Shown here piece by piece: positions 5,811 to 5,848 of a stretch of DNA of 5,848 nt; the first letter of the stretch is position 1; every line of letters begins with the position of its first letter. The position numbers were made by a program, and so were the translations under genes. This stretch comes from DAOQVB01 sp964400865 (lineage in GTDB: Bacteria > Patescibacteriota > Microgenomatia > UBA1400 > PJMF01), in NCBI GenBank assembly GCA_964400865.1, contig CAYNWG010000056.1, forward strand, positions 1-5,848, written 5' to 3'. Below the pieces are notes generated by a model that did not search any database, was not told where the DNA came from, and worked only from the letters and a program-made list of their open reading frames with translations.

Positions 5811-5848
5811 ATGGTCTCTGAAAACCATTCCGATACAGAAAGATTCGT
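5811..5848 (+). CDS. Possible start of a further plus-strand gene, cut by the window end
   Basis: ATG at 5811 opens a frame of 12 full codons (MVSENHSDTERF) that runs off the window. A purine-rich GGAAAAG (5792-5798) lies upstream, rather far for a ribosome site. The preceding 180 bp are free of long ORFs on both strands, which fits a divergent arrangement with the minus-strand gene at 4941-5630. The sequence is too short to assign a product, and the open frame could be chance. Confidence 0.3.
   Translation, partial: MVSENHSDTERF

Noticed and set aside
5690..5848. Small minus-strand ORFs (about 19-22 codons) or a tRNA in the right-hand intergenic region
   Set aside because: The small frames lack ribosome sites and protein-like features, and no cloverleaf or TTCRA-type T-loop sequence was found.
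1..5848. Alternative genetic code with TGA as Gly, as in Gracilibacteria/Absconditabacteria
   Set aside because: Two genes end naturally at TGA at family-typical or context-consistent positions, all Trp codons are TGG, and no gene needs TGA decoded as an amino acid.

Overview
This window looks like chromosomal DNA from a Candidate Phyla Radiation (Patescibacteria) bacterium, most likely of the Microgenomates side. That placement is by recognition of protein types, not by a search. The clues are two adjacent secreted proteins that each end in a TrbC/VirB2-like two-helix membrane module (one also carries a Cys-rich segment with a 'WTAVGC' motif), and a SpoIID/LytB protein fused to a long coiled coil. 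Base composition is moderate and slightly AT-rich. TAA and TGA are both used as stops, so the standard bacterial code fits. A 10-N block at 1216-1225 shows that this is a scaffolded, probably metagenomic, assembly.

Layout. Positions 2-1920 (minus strand) hold a two-gene operon: a 407-codon secreted, two-TM protein (697-1920, interrupted by the N gap), followed with a TAATG overlap by a 231-residue relative (2-697). A 78-bp divergent intergenic region (1921-1998) separates it from a plus-strand pair: a secreted coiled-coil SpoIID-type lytic transglycosylase (1999-3759), then recF (3805-4905) after a 45-bp gap. That gap contains a hairpin overlapping the recF ribosome binding site. Convergent to recF, with 35 bp between stops, is an unrecognised soluble 229-residue protein on the minus strand (4941-5630). 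Positions 5631-5848 are mostly non-coding; they hold a candidate promoter with an overlapping inverted repeat, and possibly the first 12 codons of another plus-strand gene.

How the parts fit. Three of the five complete genes encode exported or membrane proteins. The minus-strand pair looks like two paralogous envelope subunits with the same membrane anchor and different exposed domains. The divergent SpoIID-type enzyme would cut glycan strands and could open or remodel the wall around such an assembly. This functional link is inference from adjacency. recF (recombinational repair) and the unknown gene have no evident link to the envelope theme. No RNA genes, CRISPR arrays, insertion sequences or convincing rho-independent terminators were seen.
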